Below are positions 1-8,731 of a stretch of 64,000 bases of DNA, piece by piece. Numbering within the stretch: the first letter of the stretch is position 1; each line of letters opens with the position of its first letter. The notes beneath the pieces are model-generated. The model was given only the letters and a program-made list of their open reading frames with translations. It was not told the origin of the DNA and ran no database searches. This stretch comes from Micromonospora sp. CB01531 (GTDB lineage Bacteria > Actinomycetota > Actinomycetes > Mycobacteriales > Micromonosporaceae). The position numbers were made by a program, and so were the translations under genes. Location of the stretch: contig NZ_LWLS01000065.1 of assembly GCF_001905095.1 (NCBI RefSeq), forward strand, positions 61,909 to 125,908. The letters run 5' to 3'.

Positions 1-266
1 GGCGGCCCGACGGCGCAGGGGTGGTTCGTCGGTCACCTGACAACCCTAGTGCGCGCGCCCGACGCGGTGTGCGCAGCCGGTCCGGCGCGTGTCGGCCGGA
101 TGGCCGCCGAGTGTCGGGGCAGGTCGGCTTGCGCGCCCGTGGCAGGGTCAGACAACAGGGGAGACAAACCCCGTTCGCGCAGGTACGGTCCATCGAGCCG
201 CAGCCGGGGTGTCGAGGGGCCGTCGGGCGGTGTCGGCGGGGCGTTCACGGGGGAGGACGAGCGATC

Positions 267-1781
267 ATGACGGCTGCGCACGGCGGTGCCGAGGTGCCGG
301 GGCCGGGCTCCGACGAGACGGCCGACCAGGCACGCGGCGAGACCGTCCGGCCGGGGCCTCTGCCGCCGCGGATGATCCCACCGGTCGCGCCCGGTCAGCC
401 GGCGCCGTTCGGCGCGCCCGCCGGTTTCCCGGCCGCGCCCACCGGTGGCGTCCCCGCTCCCGAGCAGCCCGCCGGTGCGCCGGGCCAGCCGGCCGTGCCC
501 GCGCCCAGAGCCACCTGGCCGGCGGTGCCGAACAGCGGCCAGTGGGGCCCGGCCGGCGGCTCGACCGCCCCGCGCCCCCAGGACGGATGGCCGCCGGCCC
601 CGCCGGGCAGCGCGCCCGGGCAGCCGGTCGGCGCCGAGCCAACCGTCGGCTTCGCCGCCCAGCCCATCACCGCGCCCGCCCCACCGGCGTCCGCGCCCGC
701 CCCACCGGCCTCCGTTCCGTTGCAGCCGGTCCCGGGGCCGGCGTTCGCGGGGCAGCCGGCCCCGGCGCCCACCCACCCCGGACAGCCGATCTCCACGCCG
801 GCCCATCCGGCTCAGCCGACTACCGCACCGGTCCACCCGACTTCCGCACCCGCCCACCCGGGGCAGCCGGTCGCCGCGCCGACCTACCCAGGGCAGCCGA
901 TCTCGGGACCGGCCTACCCGGGCCAGCCCATCGCCGGGCCGGCCCTGCCGGGGCAGTCCGCCCCGGGGCCGGCGTACCCGGGCGGGGCCGCAGGCGGGAC
1001 CGGCCGCGGGCGGCGGCTGCCGGTGGTGGCGCTCGTGCTGGCCGGGGTGCTGGCGGTGGTCGCGGGGGTGCAGGCGTACCAGATCCACCGGCTGGACGAC
1101 CGGCTCGCCGCCACCGACCGGCGGTTGGCCGACGCCCAGGGCGCGGACGGCAGCCGGCTGGACGGGCTGGAGAAGCGGGCGGAGGGCCTGGAGAAGCAGG
1201 CCGGTTCCGCCTTCAACCCGGAGGCCGTGGCGAGTGCCGTGCTGCCCAGCGTGTTCCGGGTCAGCGCCGGCCAGTTCACCGGTACCGCCTTCGCGATCGG
1301 CAAGCCGCCGTCCGGCGGCGGCACCATGCTGCTCACCAACTTCCACGTGGTGGAGTCGGTCTACGACGGGGGCGGCCGGAAGGTCTTCCTGGAGCGGACC
1401 GGCCAGCGCTTCGAGGCCACCATCGTCAAGGTCGACAAGGACAAGGACCTCGCCCAGCTGCGCACCACGGCCCGGTTCACCGGGCTGGTCGCGGCCGGTA
1501 CGCCGGTCAAGTCCGGGCAGCAGATAGTGGTGGTCGGCGCCCCGCTGGGATTGCAGGACAGCGTGACCACCGGGGTGGTTAGCGCGTTCCGCCCGGACGA
1601 GGGCGGCTCCGGCCCGGTGATCCAGTTCGACGCGCCGATCAACCCCGGCAACTCCGGCGGACCGGTGATCAACGGAGCCAAGGAGGTCGTTGGCATCGCC
1701 ACCGCCAAGGCCCGGGACGCCGAGGGCATCGGCCTCGCGGTGCCGATCAAGACCGCCTGCGACACCTTCACGCTCTGCTGA
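267..1781 (+). CDS. Membrane-anchored trypsin-like serine protease with proline-rich N-terminus
   Basis: The 504-residue product has three parts. Residues 1-245 are a Pro/Ala/Gly-rich tail with loose GQP-x(3)-P repeats. One hydrophobic segment lies at about 250-270, followed by a short charged heptad-like stretch to about 310. A trypsin-like domain fills about 315-504. The catalytic triad is visible: His360 in TNFHVVES, Asp394 in DKDLAQL and Ser463 in NPGNSGGPVING. This is the S1C/HtrA-type arrangement but with no PDZ domain. The disordered tail should be cytoplasmic and the protease outside, as in other actinobacterial proteins of this build. The ATG at 267 is preferred because the frame upstream (from 21) has poor coding character and the ATG follows a GGGGGAGGACGAG ribosome site. 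The substrate is unknown. The next gene has the same Pro-rich/membrane/coil plan without the protease. Confidence 0.85.
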   Translation: MTAAHGGAEVPGPGSDETADQARGETVRPGPLPPRMIPPVAPGQPAPFGAPAGFPAAPTGGVPAPEQPAGAPGQPAVPAPRATWPAVPNSGQWGPAGGSTAPRPQDGWPPAPPGSAPGQPVGAEPTVGFAAQPITAPAPPASAPAPPASVPLQPVPGPAFAGQPAPAPTHPGQPISTPAHPAQPTTAPVHPTSAPAHPGQPVAAPTYPGQPISGPAYPGQPIAGPALPGQSAPGPAYPGGAAGGTGRGRRLPVVALVLAGVLAVVAGVQAYQIHRLDDRLAATDRRLADAQGADGSRLDGLEKRAEGLEKQAGSAFNPEAVASAVLPSVFRVSAGQFTGTAFAIGKPPSGGGTMLLTNFHVVESVYDGGGRKVFLERTGQRFEATIVKVDKDKDLAQLRTTARFTGLVAAGTPVKSGQQIVVVGAPLGLQDSVTTGVVSAFRPDEGGSGPVIQFDAPINPGNSGGPVINGAKEVVGIATAKARDAEGIGLAVPIKTACDTFTLC

Positions 1782-1902
1782 CCGGCCCGCACCCCGGTCG
1801 CCGTTGACCGCATCCGTCGACGCGTGGCCCGACCACGTCGACCCGCAGACCCCGGCCCTTCGGGGCCACCCCACGGGGACCAGCACACCCTGGAGGTACG
1901 TC

Positions 1903-2838
1903 ATGTCCCAGCCACCGACCGGAGCGGAGGGCTACCCGCCCCAGCCGCCGGGCGGCACCGGGTACGGCAGCCCGTACGGCGGCCAGCCCGCGCCGCAGCA
2001 GTACCCGGCCGGCCAGCCCGACCCCACCCTGCCCCAACCCGTCACCCCGGCGCCCGCCCCGCCGGTGCCCGGCCAGTACGCGCCGAGCGCGGCCCCGGTC
2101 CCCGGGCAGTACGCGCCGAGCGCGGCCCCGGTCCCCGGGCAGTACGCGCCGAGCACGGCCCCGGTCCCTGGGCAGTACCCGCCGGCTGCCGCCCCGGTCT
2201 CGGGGCAGTACCCCCCGGCTGCCGCCCCGGTCTCGGGGCAGTACCCGCCGGCTGCCGCCCCGGTCCCCGGGCAGTACGCGCCGGGCGCCGCCCCGGTCTC
2301 CGCGCCCGGTTACCCGCAGCCGATGTCGGCGCCGCCGATGTCCGCCCCGCCCGTGTCCGGGCCGGGTTTCGGGCCGCAGCCGATGTCGGCCCCGCCCGGC
2401 GCGGTCCCGCCGTACGGAGCGCCGGCGGCGCGCGCCGGCAAGGGGCGGAGCACCCTGATCCTCGCCCTGGTCGCCGGGCTGCTGTTCGTCCTCGGCGGCG
2501 TGATGACCGGCCTCTACGTCACCACCAACGGGAAGCTGCACCGCGCCGAGCAGAAGGTCAGCCAGCGGGACGGCACCATCGCGGCGAACCGGCAGGAGAT
2601 CGACAAGCTCAGGGCCGACCTGCAGACGGTCCGGGACAAGCTCGCCGACACCGAGCAGAACCTGACCGGCACCAAGAACGACCGGGACGAGCAGGCTCGA
2701 CAGAAGAAGGTCATCGCGACCTGCCTGGACAAGCTCACCACCGCCATCGCGGCGGCGTCGGCCGGCAACAAGGCCGCCTTCGACAAGGCCAACAAGGGCC
2801 TGGACAAGGTCTGCGACGAGGCCGAGAACTACCTCTGA
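1903..2838 (+). CDS. Proline-rich single-pass membrane protein with C-terminal coiled coil
   Basis: The 311-residue protein is of unknown function. Residues 1-180 are Pro/Ala/Gly/Tyr/Gln-rich and include seven tandem 11-residue units of the form [11 protein letters not shown]. One membrane helix ([21 protein letters not shown]) lies near residues 186-206. It is followed by a polar, Lys/Asp/Gln-rich coiled coil (about 210-270) and a short tail with two cysteines (about residues 269 and 306) that could form a disulphide outside the membrane. The ATG at 1903 follows GGAGG at 1892-1896 with six-base spacing. It sits 121 bp after the protease gene and shares its architecture, so the two may be co-expressed and work at the cell surface; that is inference from context only. 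Confidence 0.8.
   Translation: MSQPPTGAEGYPPQPPGGTGYGSPYGGQPAPQQYPAGQPDPTLPQPVTPAPAPPVPGQYAPSAAPVPGQYAPSAAPVPGQYAPSTAPVPGQYPPAAAPVSGQYPPAAAPVSGQYPPAAAPVPGQYAPGAAPVSAPGYPQPMSAPPMSAPPVSGPGFGPQPMSAPPGAVPPYGAPAARAGKGRSTLILALVAGLLFVLGGVMTGLYVTTNGKLHRAEQKVSQRDGTIAANRQEIDKLRADLQTVRDKLADTEQNLTGTKNDRDEQARQKKVIATCLDKLTTAIAAASAGNKAAFDKANKGLDKVCDEAENYL
2062..2292 (+). repeat. Seven tandem 33-bp coding repeats
   Basis: Seven contiguous 33-bp units encode seven 11-residue repeats, consensus [11 protein letters not shown] with Ser/Pro and Pro/Ala variants. Neighbouring units are nearly identical in DNA, so recent slippage or unequal recombination is likely and copy number may vary between strains. There are no spacers; this is a coding minisatellite and not a CRISPR. 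Confidence 0.85.
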
Positions 2839-2898
2839 CGGGATACCGCGCGGGCCGCTCCGGTCATCCGGGGTGGCCCGTCGCCGGCTTTCGGCCGC

Positions 2899-3471
2899 TC
2901 AGGCGGCGCCGGCGGGGCGGCGGGACGGCAGGGCCGTCACCCCGGGCGGCGGCAGCCCGGCCGTCGAGGCCAGCAGGGCGCACCAGCCGAGCAGGTGCGG
3001 GGACAGGTCGACGCCGAGCGGGGTCCAGGAGGCGCGGATCTCGATGTCCCCGGCGGCGGGCGGCCCGGCCAGCTCGCCGAACCGGGTGGAGAGGGTCTGG
3101 GTGACAGTGCCGCCGATGGCCCGGTGCCGGGCGTCCTGCGCGTCCAGCGCGTCGGTCAGCCAGGTCCAGCCCACCCCCGGCAGCAGCGGGTCGCTGGCCA
3201 GGTCCACCTCCAGCTCCGCCGTCACGTACGTGACCAGCCGCAGGGTGCCCTGCCACGCCTCGTGCCCGGCCGGGTCGTGCAGCAGGATCAGCCGCCCGGT
3301 GGCCACCTCGTCGTCGTCGCGCATGACCGCGGCGGAGAGCGCGAACGCGTACGGGGCCAGGCGCTGCGGGGCGCCGACCTCCTCCAGCAGGATCTCCGGG
3401 CGGGGGGTCACCGATCGCAACCCCGCGACCGCGCGGGCGAAGGTTTCCGGGAGCGCGATCGGGGGGGCCAT
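2899..3471 (-). CDS. DUF3000 family protein
   Basis: The 190-residue protein matches the actinobacterial DUF3000 family in overall sequence. Landmarks are an N-terminal [23 protein letters not shown] stretch region, the central [15 protein letters not shown] segment, and the C-terminal [16 protein letters not shown] segment near residues 148-165. There is no signal peptide or membrane segment. Its biochemical role is unknown. It is divergent from hemE, a gene pairing I recall as conserved across actinobacteria, which makes a heme- or redox-related role possible but unproven. Start is the ATG at 3471. The last dozen residues are weakly conserved and rich in Arg/Ala. Confidence 0.8.
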   Translation of the reverse strand: MAPPIALPETFARAVAGLRSVTPRPEILLEEVGAPQRLAPYAFALSAAVMRDDDEVATGRLILLHDPAGHEAWQGTLRLVTYVTAELEVDLASDPLLPGVGWTWLTDALDAQDARHRAIGGTVTQTLSTRFGELAGPPAAGDIEIRASWTPLGVDLSPHLLGWCALLASTAGLPPPGVTALPSRRPAGAA

Positions 3472-3602
3472 GCGGGCAGCCTATGCCGCCGCCCGCCGGT
3501 ACGGCGGGACGGCGCGCCGAGCGGCGGCCGCGATCATGCGTCGAGGAACCTGCCGTCCGGGGCCTTCGGGTGCCGGGGGCGTCAACCAGGGCCTTCCGTT
3601 CA

Positions 3603-3619
3603 CGTCACAAAAGGTGACG
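3603..3619. promoter_or_regulatory. Perfect dyad in the DUF3000/hemE divergent promoter
   Basis: CGTCAC and GTGACG arms of six bases flank a five-base AAAAG spacer, 43 bp upstream of the hemE start. It lies in the 190-bp divergent intergenic region and could be an operator for a dimeric regulator. No regulator gene is nearby and no family assignment is made. Confidence 0.4.
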
Positions 3620-3661
3620 GTGGCGGCGGGGGTCGCCCGCACGCGTGGCACGATTGCCGCG

Positions 3662-4753
3662 ATGACCACCGACACCACGGGCACCGCCGCCCGAGACGGA
3701 CAATCCCGCCGTGGCGGGCCGGCCGATTCGCCCTTCGTCCGCGCCTGCCGGCGCGAGCCGGCCCCGCACACCCCGGTCTGGTTCATGCGGCAGGCCGGTC
3801 GGTCGCTGCCGGAATACCGGGAGATCCGGGCCAACGTGCCGATGCTGGAGTCGTGCCGCCGTCCGGAGCTGGTCACCGAGATCACCCTTCAGCCGGTCCG
3901 CCGGCACGGGGTCGACGCGGCGATCCTGTTCAGCGACATCGTGGTCCCGGTGGCCGCCGCCGGCATCGACCTGGACATCGTGGCCGGCACCGGGCCGGTG
4001 GTGGCCGAGCCGGTCCGCGCCGCCGCCGACGTCGAGCGGATCCGGCCGATCACCCGCGACGACGTGTCCTACGTGGACGAGGCGGTCCGGCTGCTCGTCG
4101 CCGAGCTGGGGGACACCCCGCTGATCGGTTTCGCCGGCGCCCCGTTCACTCTGGCCAGCTACCTGGTCGAGGGCGGGCCGTCGCGGACCCACGCGAAGAC
4201 CAAGGCGCTGATGTACGGCGACCCGGACCTCTGGCACGCCCTGTGCGCCCGGCTGGCCGAGGTCACGCTGTCGTTCCTGCGGGTCCAGGTCGACGCCGGG
4301 GTGTCCGCGGTGCAGCTCTTCGACTCGTGGGCCGGCGCGCTGTCCGAGGCCGACTACCGCCGCTACGTGCTGCCGCACTCGACCCACGTGCTCACCGGCC
4401 TGGCCGACGCCGGCGTGCCCCGGATCCACTTCGGGGTGGGCACCGCCGAGCTGCTGGGCGCGATGGGCGAGGCCGGCGTCGAAGTGGTCGGCGTCGACTG
4501 GCGTACCCCGCTGGACGTGGCGACCCGCCGGATCGGCCCGGACAAGGCCGTGCAGGGCAACCTCGACCCGTGCGTGCTGCTCGCCCCGTGGCCGGTGGTG
4601 GAGGCCGAGGTGCGCCGGATCCTGGACGAGGGGCGGGCCGCCCCCGGTCACGTGTTCAACCTCGGGCACGGCGTCCTGCCCGAGACGGACCCGGACGTGC
4701 TGACCCGGGTGGTCGCGCTGGTGCACGAGCTCAGCGCGCGGCCAGCCGAGTAG
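3662..4753 (+). CDS. hemE: Uroporphyrinogen decarboxylase
   Basis: HemE decarboxylates the four acetate side chains of uroporphyrinogen III to give coproporphyrinogen III in the cytoplasm. The 363-residue protein is full length for the family. It carries the substrate-binding signature [17 protein letters not shown] near residues 37-53, the catalytic aspartate motif [10 protein letters not shown], the [17 protein letters not shown] segment and the C-terminal [15 protein letters not shown] motif. The ATG at 3662 precedes a 25-residue variable leader, as in other actinobacteria. It is followed 10 bp later by cgoX and then hemQ, so it heads a heme operon. There is no strong Shine-Dalgarno upstream of the start. 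Confidence 0.95.
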   Translation: MTTDTTGTAARDGQSRRGGPADSPFVRACRREPAPHTPVWFMRQAGRSLPEYREIRANVPMLESCRRPELVTEITLQPVRRHGVDAAILFSDIVVPVAAAGIDLDIVAGTGPVVAEPVRAAADVERIRPITRDDVSYVDEAVRLLVAELGDTPLIGFAGAPFTLASYLVEGGPSRTHAKTKALMYGDPDLWHALCARLAEVTLSFLRVQVDAGVSAVQLFDSWAGALSEADYRRYVLPHSTHVLTGLADAGVPRIHFGVGTAELLGAMGEAGVEVVGVDWRTPLDVATRRIGPDKAVQGNLDPCVLLAPWPVVEAEVRRILDEGRAAPGHVFNLGHGVLPETDPDVLTRVVALVHELSARPAE

Positions 4754-4763
4754 GGGAGGGACC

Positions 4764-6173
4764 ATGGCGCGACCGTGGCGGGTGGCGATCGTCGGTGGCG
4801 GCGTCACCGGGCTGGCCGCCGCCGTCCGGTTGCGCGACCGCGCCCCCGCCGGCACCGAGGTCACCGTGTACGAGCAGTCCGGCCTCCTCGGGGGCAAGCT
4901 GCGTACCGGCGAGCTGGCCGGGCAGCCCGTCGAGTTCGGCGCGGAGTCGTTCCTGATGCGCGACCCGACCGGCGGGGAATCGGCCGCGGTGGCCCTGGTC
5001 CGCCGGCTCGGGCTGGTCGACTCGATCGTGCACCCGACCGTCGGGCAGGCGGCGCTGGTCGTCGACGGCGGGCTGCGCCCGGTTCCCGGCGGCACGCTGG
5101 TCGGCGTACCCGGTGATCTGGAGAAGGTGGCGGCGGTGGCGCGGCCGGCGGCGGACGCCGACCGGGACGCCGGCCGCCCGCTGCTCGGCCCGGACGCCGA
5201 CCTGGCGGTCGGTGCCCTGGTCCGGGAGCGGTTCGGCGACGAGGTGGTGGACCGGCTGGTCGACCCGATGCTCGGCGGCGTCTACGCGGGCCGGGCCGAC
5301 GGCCTTTCCCTGGTCACCACCATGCCGGCGCTGGCCCGCGCGGCCCGGGTCGAGCACACCCTGGTCGGCGCGGTCCGGGCCGCGCAGGCGGCCGCGCCGC
5401 GCACCCCCGGCGCGCCGGTCTTCGGCACCCTGGCCGGCGGGCTGAGCACCCTGGTCGAGGCGGCGGCGCGGGAGAGCGGCGCGACGATCCGCCGGGACGC
5501 GGCGGTCCGCGAGCTGCACCGGACATCGACGGGGTGGCGGCTCACCGTCGGCCCGACCCGCGAAACGGAGCACGTCGAGGTGGACGCGGTGCTGCTGGCC
5601 GTGCCGGCCCGCCCGGCCGCCCGGCTGCTCGCCGGCCCGGCGCCCGAGGTGGCCGCCACCGTCGGCGGGCTCGACTACGCCAGCGTCGCCCTGGTCACCC
5701 TGGCGCTGCCCGCGCCGGAGCTGCCGGAGCTCTCCGGCTTCCTGGCGCCGGCCACCGAGGGCCTGCTGATCAAGGCGGCCACGTTCTTCACCACGAAGTG
5801 GGGCCACCTGCGCCGGGCCGACGGGCTCGCCCTGCTGCGCGCCTCGGTCGGCCGGTACGGGGAGGAGACGTCGCTCCAGCTCACCGACGACGACCTGGTC
5901 GCCACCGTGCACCGGGAGTTGTCCAAGGTGCTGGGCGCCCCGCTGCCCGAACCGGTCGCCCGGCACGTGCAGCGGTGGGGCGGGGCCCTGCCGCAGTACA
6001 CCCCCGGCCACGGCGCGCGGGTGGCGGCGGTCCGAAAGGGCCTGCGCGCCGCCCACCCGACGCTGGCCCTGGCCGGGGCCGGCTACGACGGCGTCGGCAT
6101 TCCGGTCTGCGTCCGCTCCGGCGAGACGGCGGCCGAAGAGATCATCACAGCACTGGGAGGATCGGCAGCATGA
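4764..6173 (+). CDS. cgoX: Coproporphyrinogen III oxidase (HemY/HemG type, FAD)
   Basis: The 469-residue flavoprotein begins with the FAD dinucleotide-binding motif [15 protein letters not shown] at about residues 6-20, with an acidic residue closing the Rossmann unit ([14 protein letters not shown]). It ends with the typical second FAD-contacting segment, [20 protein letters not shown]. Proteins of this family were long named protoporphyrinogen oxidase. In actinobacteria, which also have hemQ, the enzyme oxidises coproporphyrinogen III to coproporphyrin III. The start ATG at 4764 follows GGGGAGGG. Its stop overlaps the hemQ start (ATGA), which implies translational coupling. It is full length and nothing is missing. 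Confidence 0.92.
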   Translation: MARPWRVAIVGGGVTGLAAAVRLRDRAPAGTEVTVYEQSGLLGGKLRTGELAGQPVEFGAESFLMRDPTGGESAAVALVRRLGLVDSIVHPTVGQAALVVDGGLRPVPGGTLVGVPGDLEKVAAVARPAADADRDAGRPLLGPDADLAVGALVRERFGDEVVDRLVDPMLGGVYAGRADGLSLVTTMPALARAARVEHTLVGAVRAAQAAAPRTPGAPVFGTLAGGLSTLVEAAARESGATIRRDAAVRELHRTSTGWRLTVGPTRETEHVEVDAVLLAVPARPAARLLAGPAPEVAATVGGLDYASVALVTLALPAPELPELSGFLAPATEGLLIKAATFFTTKWGHLRRADGLALLRASVGRYGEETSLQLTDDDLVATVHRELSKVLGAPLPEPVARHVQRWGGALPQYTPGHGARVAAVRKGLRAAHPTLALAGAGYDGVGIPVCVRSGETAAEEIITALGGSAA

Positions 6174-6871
6174 CCGAGCAGACCAACGCGGCCCGGCTGC
6201 GGGAGCTCAACGAGACCATCCGCTACACCATGTGGTCGGTGTACCGGGCCACCAGCCCGCTCCCGTCGCTGCGCGAGAACGTCGTCGACGAGGTCGAGTC
6301 CCTCTTCACCGAGCTGGCCGGCAAGGACGTGACCATCCGGGGCACGTACGACGTGGCCGGCCTGCGCGCCGACGCCGACCTGCTGATCTGGTGGCACTCC
6401 TCGTCCAGCGACGCGCTCCAGGACGCGTACCTGCGGTTCCGCCGGACCACGCTGGGCCGGGCGCTCACCCCGGTCTGGTCGCAGATGGCGCTGCACCGGC
6501 CGGCCGAGTTCAACAAGAGCCACATCCCGGCGTTCCTGGCCGGCGAGGAGGCCCGGGCCTACCTCTGCGTCTACCCGTTCGTCCGCTCGTACGAGTGGTA
6601 CCTGCTGCCGGACGCCGAGCGGCGCGAGATGCTGGCCGAGCACGGCCGGATGGCCCGCGGCTACCCGGACGTGCGGGCCAACACGGTGGCCTCGTTCGCC
6701 CTCGGCGACTACGAGTGGATGCTCGCCTTCGAGGCCGACGAGCTGCACCGGATCGTCGACCTGATGCGGGACCTGCGGGGCTCCCGGGCCCGGCGGCACG
6801 TGCGGGAGGAGATCCCGTTCTACACCGGTCGCCGCCGGTCCGTCGCCGACATCGTCACCTGCCTGCCCTGA
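6170..6871 (+). CDS. hemQ: Coproheme decarboxylase HemQ/ChdC
   Basis: HemQ performs the last step of the coproporphyrin-dependent heme pathway: peroxide-driven decarboxylation of two propionates of coproheme to give heme b. The 233-residue protein belongs to the chlorite-dismutase superfamily. It shows the actinobacterial hallmarks [13 protein letters not shown], carrying the reactive tyrosine, and [17 protein letters not shown], with the proximal histidine, followed by [17 protein letters not shown]. The reaction is known from the family, not from this sequence. The gene overlaps the end of cgoX by four bases, completing hemE-cgoX-hemQ. No ferrochelatase (cpfC) gene is in the window. True chlorite dismutase activity is unlikely given this context. 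Confidence 0.93.
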   Translation: MTEQTNAARLRELNETIRYTMWSVYRATSPLPSLRENVVDEVESLFTELAGKDVTIRGTYDVAGLRADADLLIWWHSSSSDALQDAYLRFRRTTLGRALTPVWSQMALHRPAEFNKSHIPAFLAGEEARAYLCVYPFVRSYEWYLLPDAERREMLAEHGRMARGYPDVRANTVASFALGDYEWMLAFEADELHRIVDLMRDLRGSRARRHVREEIPFYTGRRRSVADIVTCLP

Positions 6872-6941
6872 CAGGAGGGGCCCCGGCCAACGCCTCGCGT
6901 CGTACCGCGGGCCCCTGCTGGCGCCTTGTTCGCGTCACCGC

Positions 6942-7391
6942 TCAGGCGGCCGGCCGGCCCTCCCGCCGCATGGGGGTGTGCGGGATGCCGTCCTCCACGT
7001 ACCCGGGGCCGGTGATCGCGAAGCCGTGGCCGGCGTAGAAGTCGACCAGGTGGGTCTGCGCGTCCAGCACGCACGGACCCGCGCCGACCACGGCCAGTGC
7101 CTCGGTCAACAGCCGGCCGGCCAGGCCCGCGCCGCGGGCCGCCGGTGCCACCACCACCCGGCCGATCCGTGCCACGCCGTCCGGGTCGGCCAGGATCCGC
7201 AGGTACGCCACGACCACGCCGCCCCGGGTCAACCAGAGGTGCCGGGTGCCGGGTTCGACGTCCCGGCCGTCCAACTCCGGGTACGGGCACTTCTGCTCGA
7301 CCACGAACACGTCGATGCGCAGCCGGAGCAGGTCGTGGAAGGTGCGGGCGGCCAGCTCGGCGAAGCTGGCGACGTGCGACTCGACGGGCAT
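6942..7391 (-). CDS. GNAT family N-acetyltransferase (ElaA-like)
   Basis: The 149-residue protein has the ElaA-type start (FAELAARTFHDLLRLRIDVFVVEQKCPYPELDGRD) and the acetyl-CoA pyrophosphate-loop motif RIGRVVVAPAARGAGLAGRLL at about residues 72-92. It ends with the HLVDFYAGHGFAITGPGYVEDGIPHTPM segment typical of that subgroup. The acceptor substrate is unknown. The ATG at 7391 was chosen over an in-frame one at 7502 because the homologous region begins immediately after it and the extra 37 residues are low complexity. It is convergent with hemQ. Confidence 0.85.
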   Translation of the reverse strand: MPVESHVASFAELAARTFHDLLRLRIDVFVVEQKCPYPELDGRDVEPGTRHLWLTRGGVVVAYLRILADPDGVARIGRVVVAPAARGAGLAGRLLTEALAVVGAGPCVLDAQTHLVDFYAGHGFAITGPGYVEDGIPHTPMRREGRPAA

Positions 7392-7539
7392 CCCGCGATG
7401 GTAGGCGTGGCCGGGCGGCGCCAGATCGCCGACCTGGCGATGTCTGGGCGCTCCGGATGCCGCCACCTCGCCCGATCCGAAGGCTGCGCGGGCGGATGCC
7501 ACATCGCCGACCCGGGGAACCGCGCGGGGCGCCTCTCGG

Positions 7540-7800
7540 TCAGGACGGGCGGGCGCCCACCGCGTCGCGGACCTCGGCGCCCTGCGCGCCCTCTACCGCC
7601 CGTGCGCAGTGCGCGCAGCAGAAGAAGCGGCCGTTGACCTCGACGCCGTGGCCGGCGATCTTGATCTGGCAGTGCTCGCAGATCGGCGCCATCCGGTGGA
7701 TGGCGCACTCGAAGGAGTCGAAGGTGTGCACCGCCCCGCTGGCCGTACGGACCTCGAACGCCCCCCAGTAGTCGTTACCGCATACCTCGCAGGTTGCCAT
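7540..7800 (-). CDS. Small Cys/His-rich, metallothionein-like or zinc-ribbon protein
   Basis: The 86-residue protein contains CEVC near the N-terminus, a central CAIHRMAPICEHC block and a FFCCAHCA block near residue 62. The second half resembles the bacterial metallothionein pattern: a CxxC pair, a GVEVNGRFFCC element, then CA. Metal binding is therefore likely, and zinc is the best guess. There is no catalytic domain. The start ATG at 7800 sits 157 bp from the divergent CBM48-like gene. The C-terminal 15 residues are poorly ordered. It could alternatively be a TRASH-like zinc-ribbon adaptor. Confidence 0.65.
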   Translation of the reverse strand: MATCEVCGNDYWGAFEVRTASGAVHTFDSFECAIHRMAPICEHCQIKIAGHGVEVNGRFFCCAHCARAVEGAQGAEVRDAVGARPS

Positions 7801-7957
7801 TACAAATCCCCTCGATATGGACACGTCACCCCAGCGTCGAGCAGCCGACACATGCGGGCAACCGGAACCGGGGAATCTGGTCCGGCTCGACGGCGAGTCG
7901 CCCCCGGCGTGTCGGACGTTAGGCCTGGTGACCGCCCCGACACCCCCGGAGGACCAC

Positions 7958-8233
7958 GTGATCAAGCGCAACAAGCTGTTCGGCAACCAAACCCGGGTCA
8001 CCTTCTGCCTGCCGCGCGACACCCCGTCCGGCACGGTGAGCGTGGTCGGCTGCTTCAACGACTGGGAGCCTGGCCGGCACGAGCTGGTGCCCCGCCGGGA
8101 CGGCACCCGGACGATCACCGTCCGGCTCGGCCCCGGCGAGCACCACTTCCGCTACCTCGCCACCGGCGGCGTCTGGCTGGACGACGAGTCCGCCGACGCG
8201 GTCGACGAGCGGGGCTGCCGCCTGCTGCTCTGA
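7958..8233 (+). CDS. Isoamylase early-set (CBM48-like) domain protein
   Basis: The 91-residue protein is essentially one CBM48/early-set immunoglobulin-like domain. It shows the VTFCLPRDTPSGTVSVVGCFNDWEPGRHELVPR pattern and the RLGPGEHHFRYLATGGVWLDDESAD pattern seen in AMPK-beta/glycogen-branching N-domains. Such stand-alone domains occur in actinobacteria and probably bind alpha-glucans or act as partners of glycogen enzymes; neither is shown here. The GTG at 7958 is chosen because GGAGG at 7948-7952 lies five bases upstream. An ATG at 7817 and a GTG at 7928 are in frame but add non-homologous sequence. Confidence 0.75.
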   Translation: MIKRNKLFGNQTRVTFCLPRDTPSGTVSVVGCFNDWEPGRHELVPRRDGTRTITVRLGPGEHHFRYLATGGVWLDDESADAVDERGCRLLL

Positions 8234-8273
8234 CCGCCCGGCACGACCGGTGCCGGTGCCGCCGGGCGGCAGC

Positions 8274-8684
8274 TCAGCCCTGGTTCGGCTCCAGCCGGAT
8301 CGAGACCGAGTTAACGCAGTGCCGGGTGTCCTTCGGCGTGAACCCCTCACCCTCGAAGACGTGCCCCAGGTGGCTGTCGCACCGGGCACAGCGGATCTCC
8401 GTACGCCGCATGCCGAGGGTGTTGTCGGGGATCTCCTTCACCGCGCCGGGGATCGCGTCGTCGAAGCTCGGCCAGCCACAGTGCGAGTCGAACTTGTCCT
8501 CGCTGCGGAACAGTTCCGCCCCGCAGGCTCGGCAGTGGTAGAGGCCGGGGGTCTTGGTGTCGACGTACTCGCCGGTCCACGGCCGCTCGGTGCCGTGCTC
8601 GCGGAGCACCCGGAACTCCTCGGGGCTCAGCCGGACCCGCCACTCTTCCTCGGTGGTGGGCAGTTCGCTCTCGGAAAGACTCAC
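8274..8684 (-). CDS. msrB: Peptide methionine (R)-S-oxide reductase MsrB
   Basis: MsrB reduces the R epimer of methionine sulfoxide in proteins using thioredoxin. The 136-residue protein has both zinc CxxC pairs (CRAC and CARC), the HCGWPSF motif and the catalytic cysteine in RHCVNSVS near the C-terminus, so it should be active and is full length. The GTG at 8684 gives the family-typical N-terminus (ESELPTTEEEWRVRLSPEEF). The upstream in-frame ATG at 8732 would overlap the start of the divergent polymerase gene. It lies head to head with the LigD-like gene, so the two share a very short promoter region. Confidence 0.95.
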   Translation of the reverse strand: MSLSESELPTTEEEWRVRLSPEEFRVLREHGTERPWTGEYVDTKTPGLYHCRACGAELFRSEDKFDSHCGWPSFDDAIPGAVKEIPDNTLGMRRTEIRCARCDSHLGHVFEGEGFTPKDTRHCVNSVSIRLEPNQG

Positions 8685-8731
8685 CGGACAACGGTACGTC
8701 GGGCGTCGGTGGCATCGCATATGGTCGCGCA

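Noticed and set aside
33..1904. A 623-codon open frame antisense to the serine protease gene
   Set aside because: The plus-strand frame encodes an intact catalytic triad; the minus-strand product is only an artefact of the GC-rich third positions.
2062..2292. Possible CRISPR array
   Set aside because: The repeats are directly abutting, lack spacers and keep a reading frame; they encode protein repeats.
2873..3661. A long N-terminal extension of hemE
   Set aside because: It overlaps the antisense DUF3000 gene and has no family similarity; HemE homology starts after ATG 3662.
6170..6871. Chlorite dismutase
   Set aside because: The superfamily is shared, but the hemE-cgoX context and actinobacterial HemQ motifs indicate coproheme decarboxylase.
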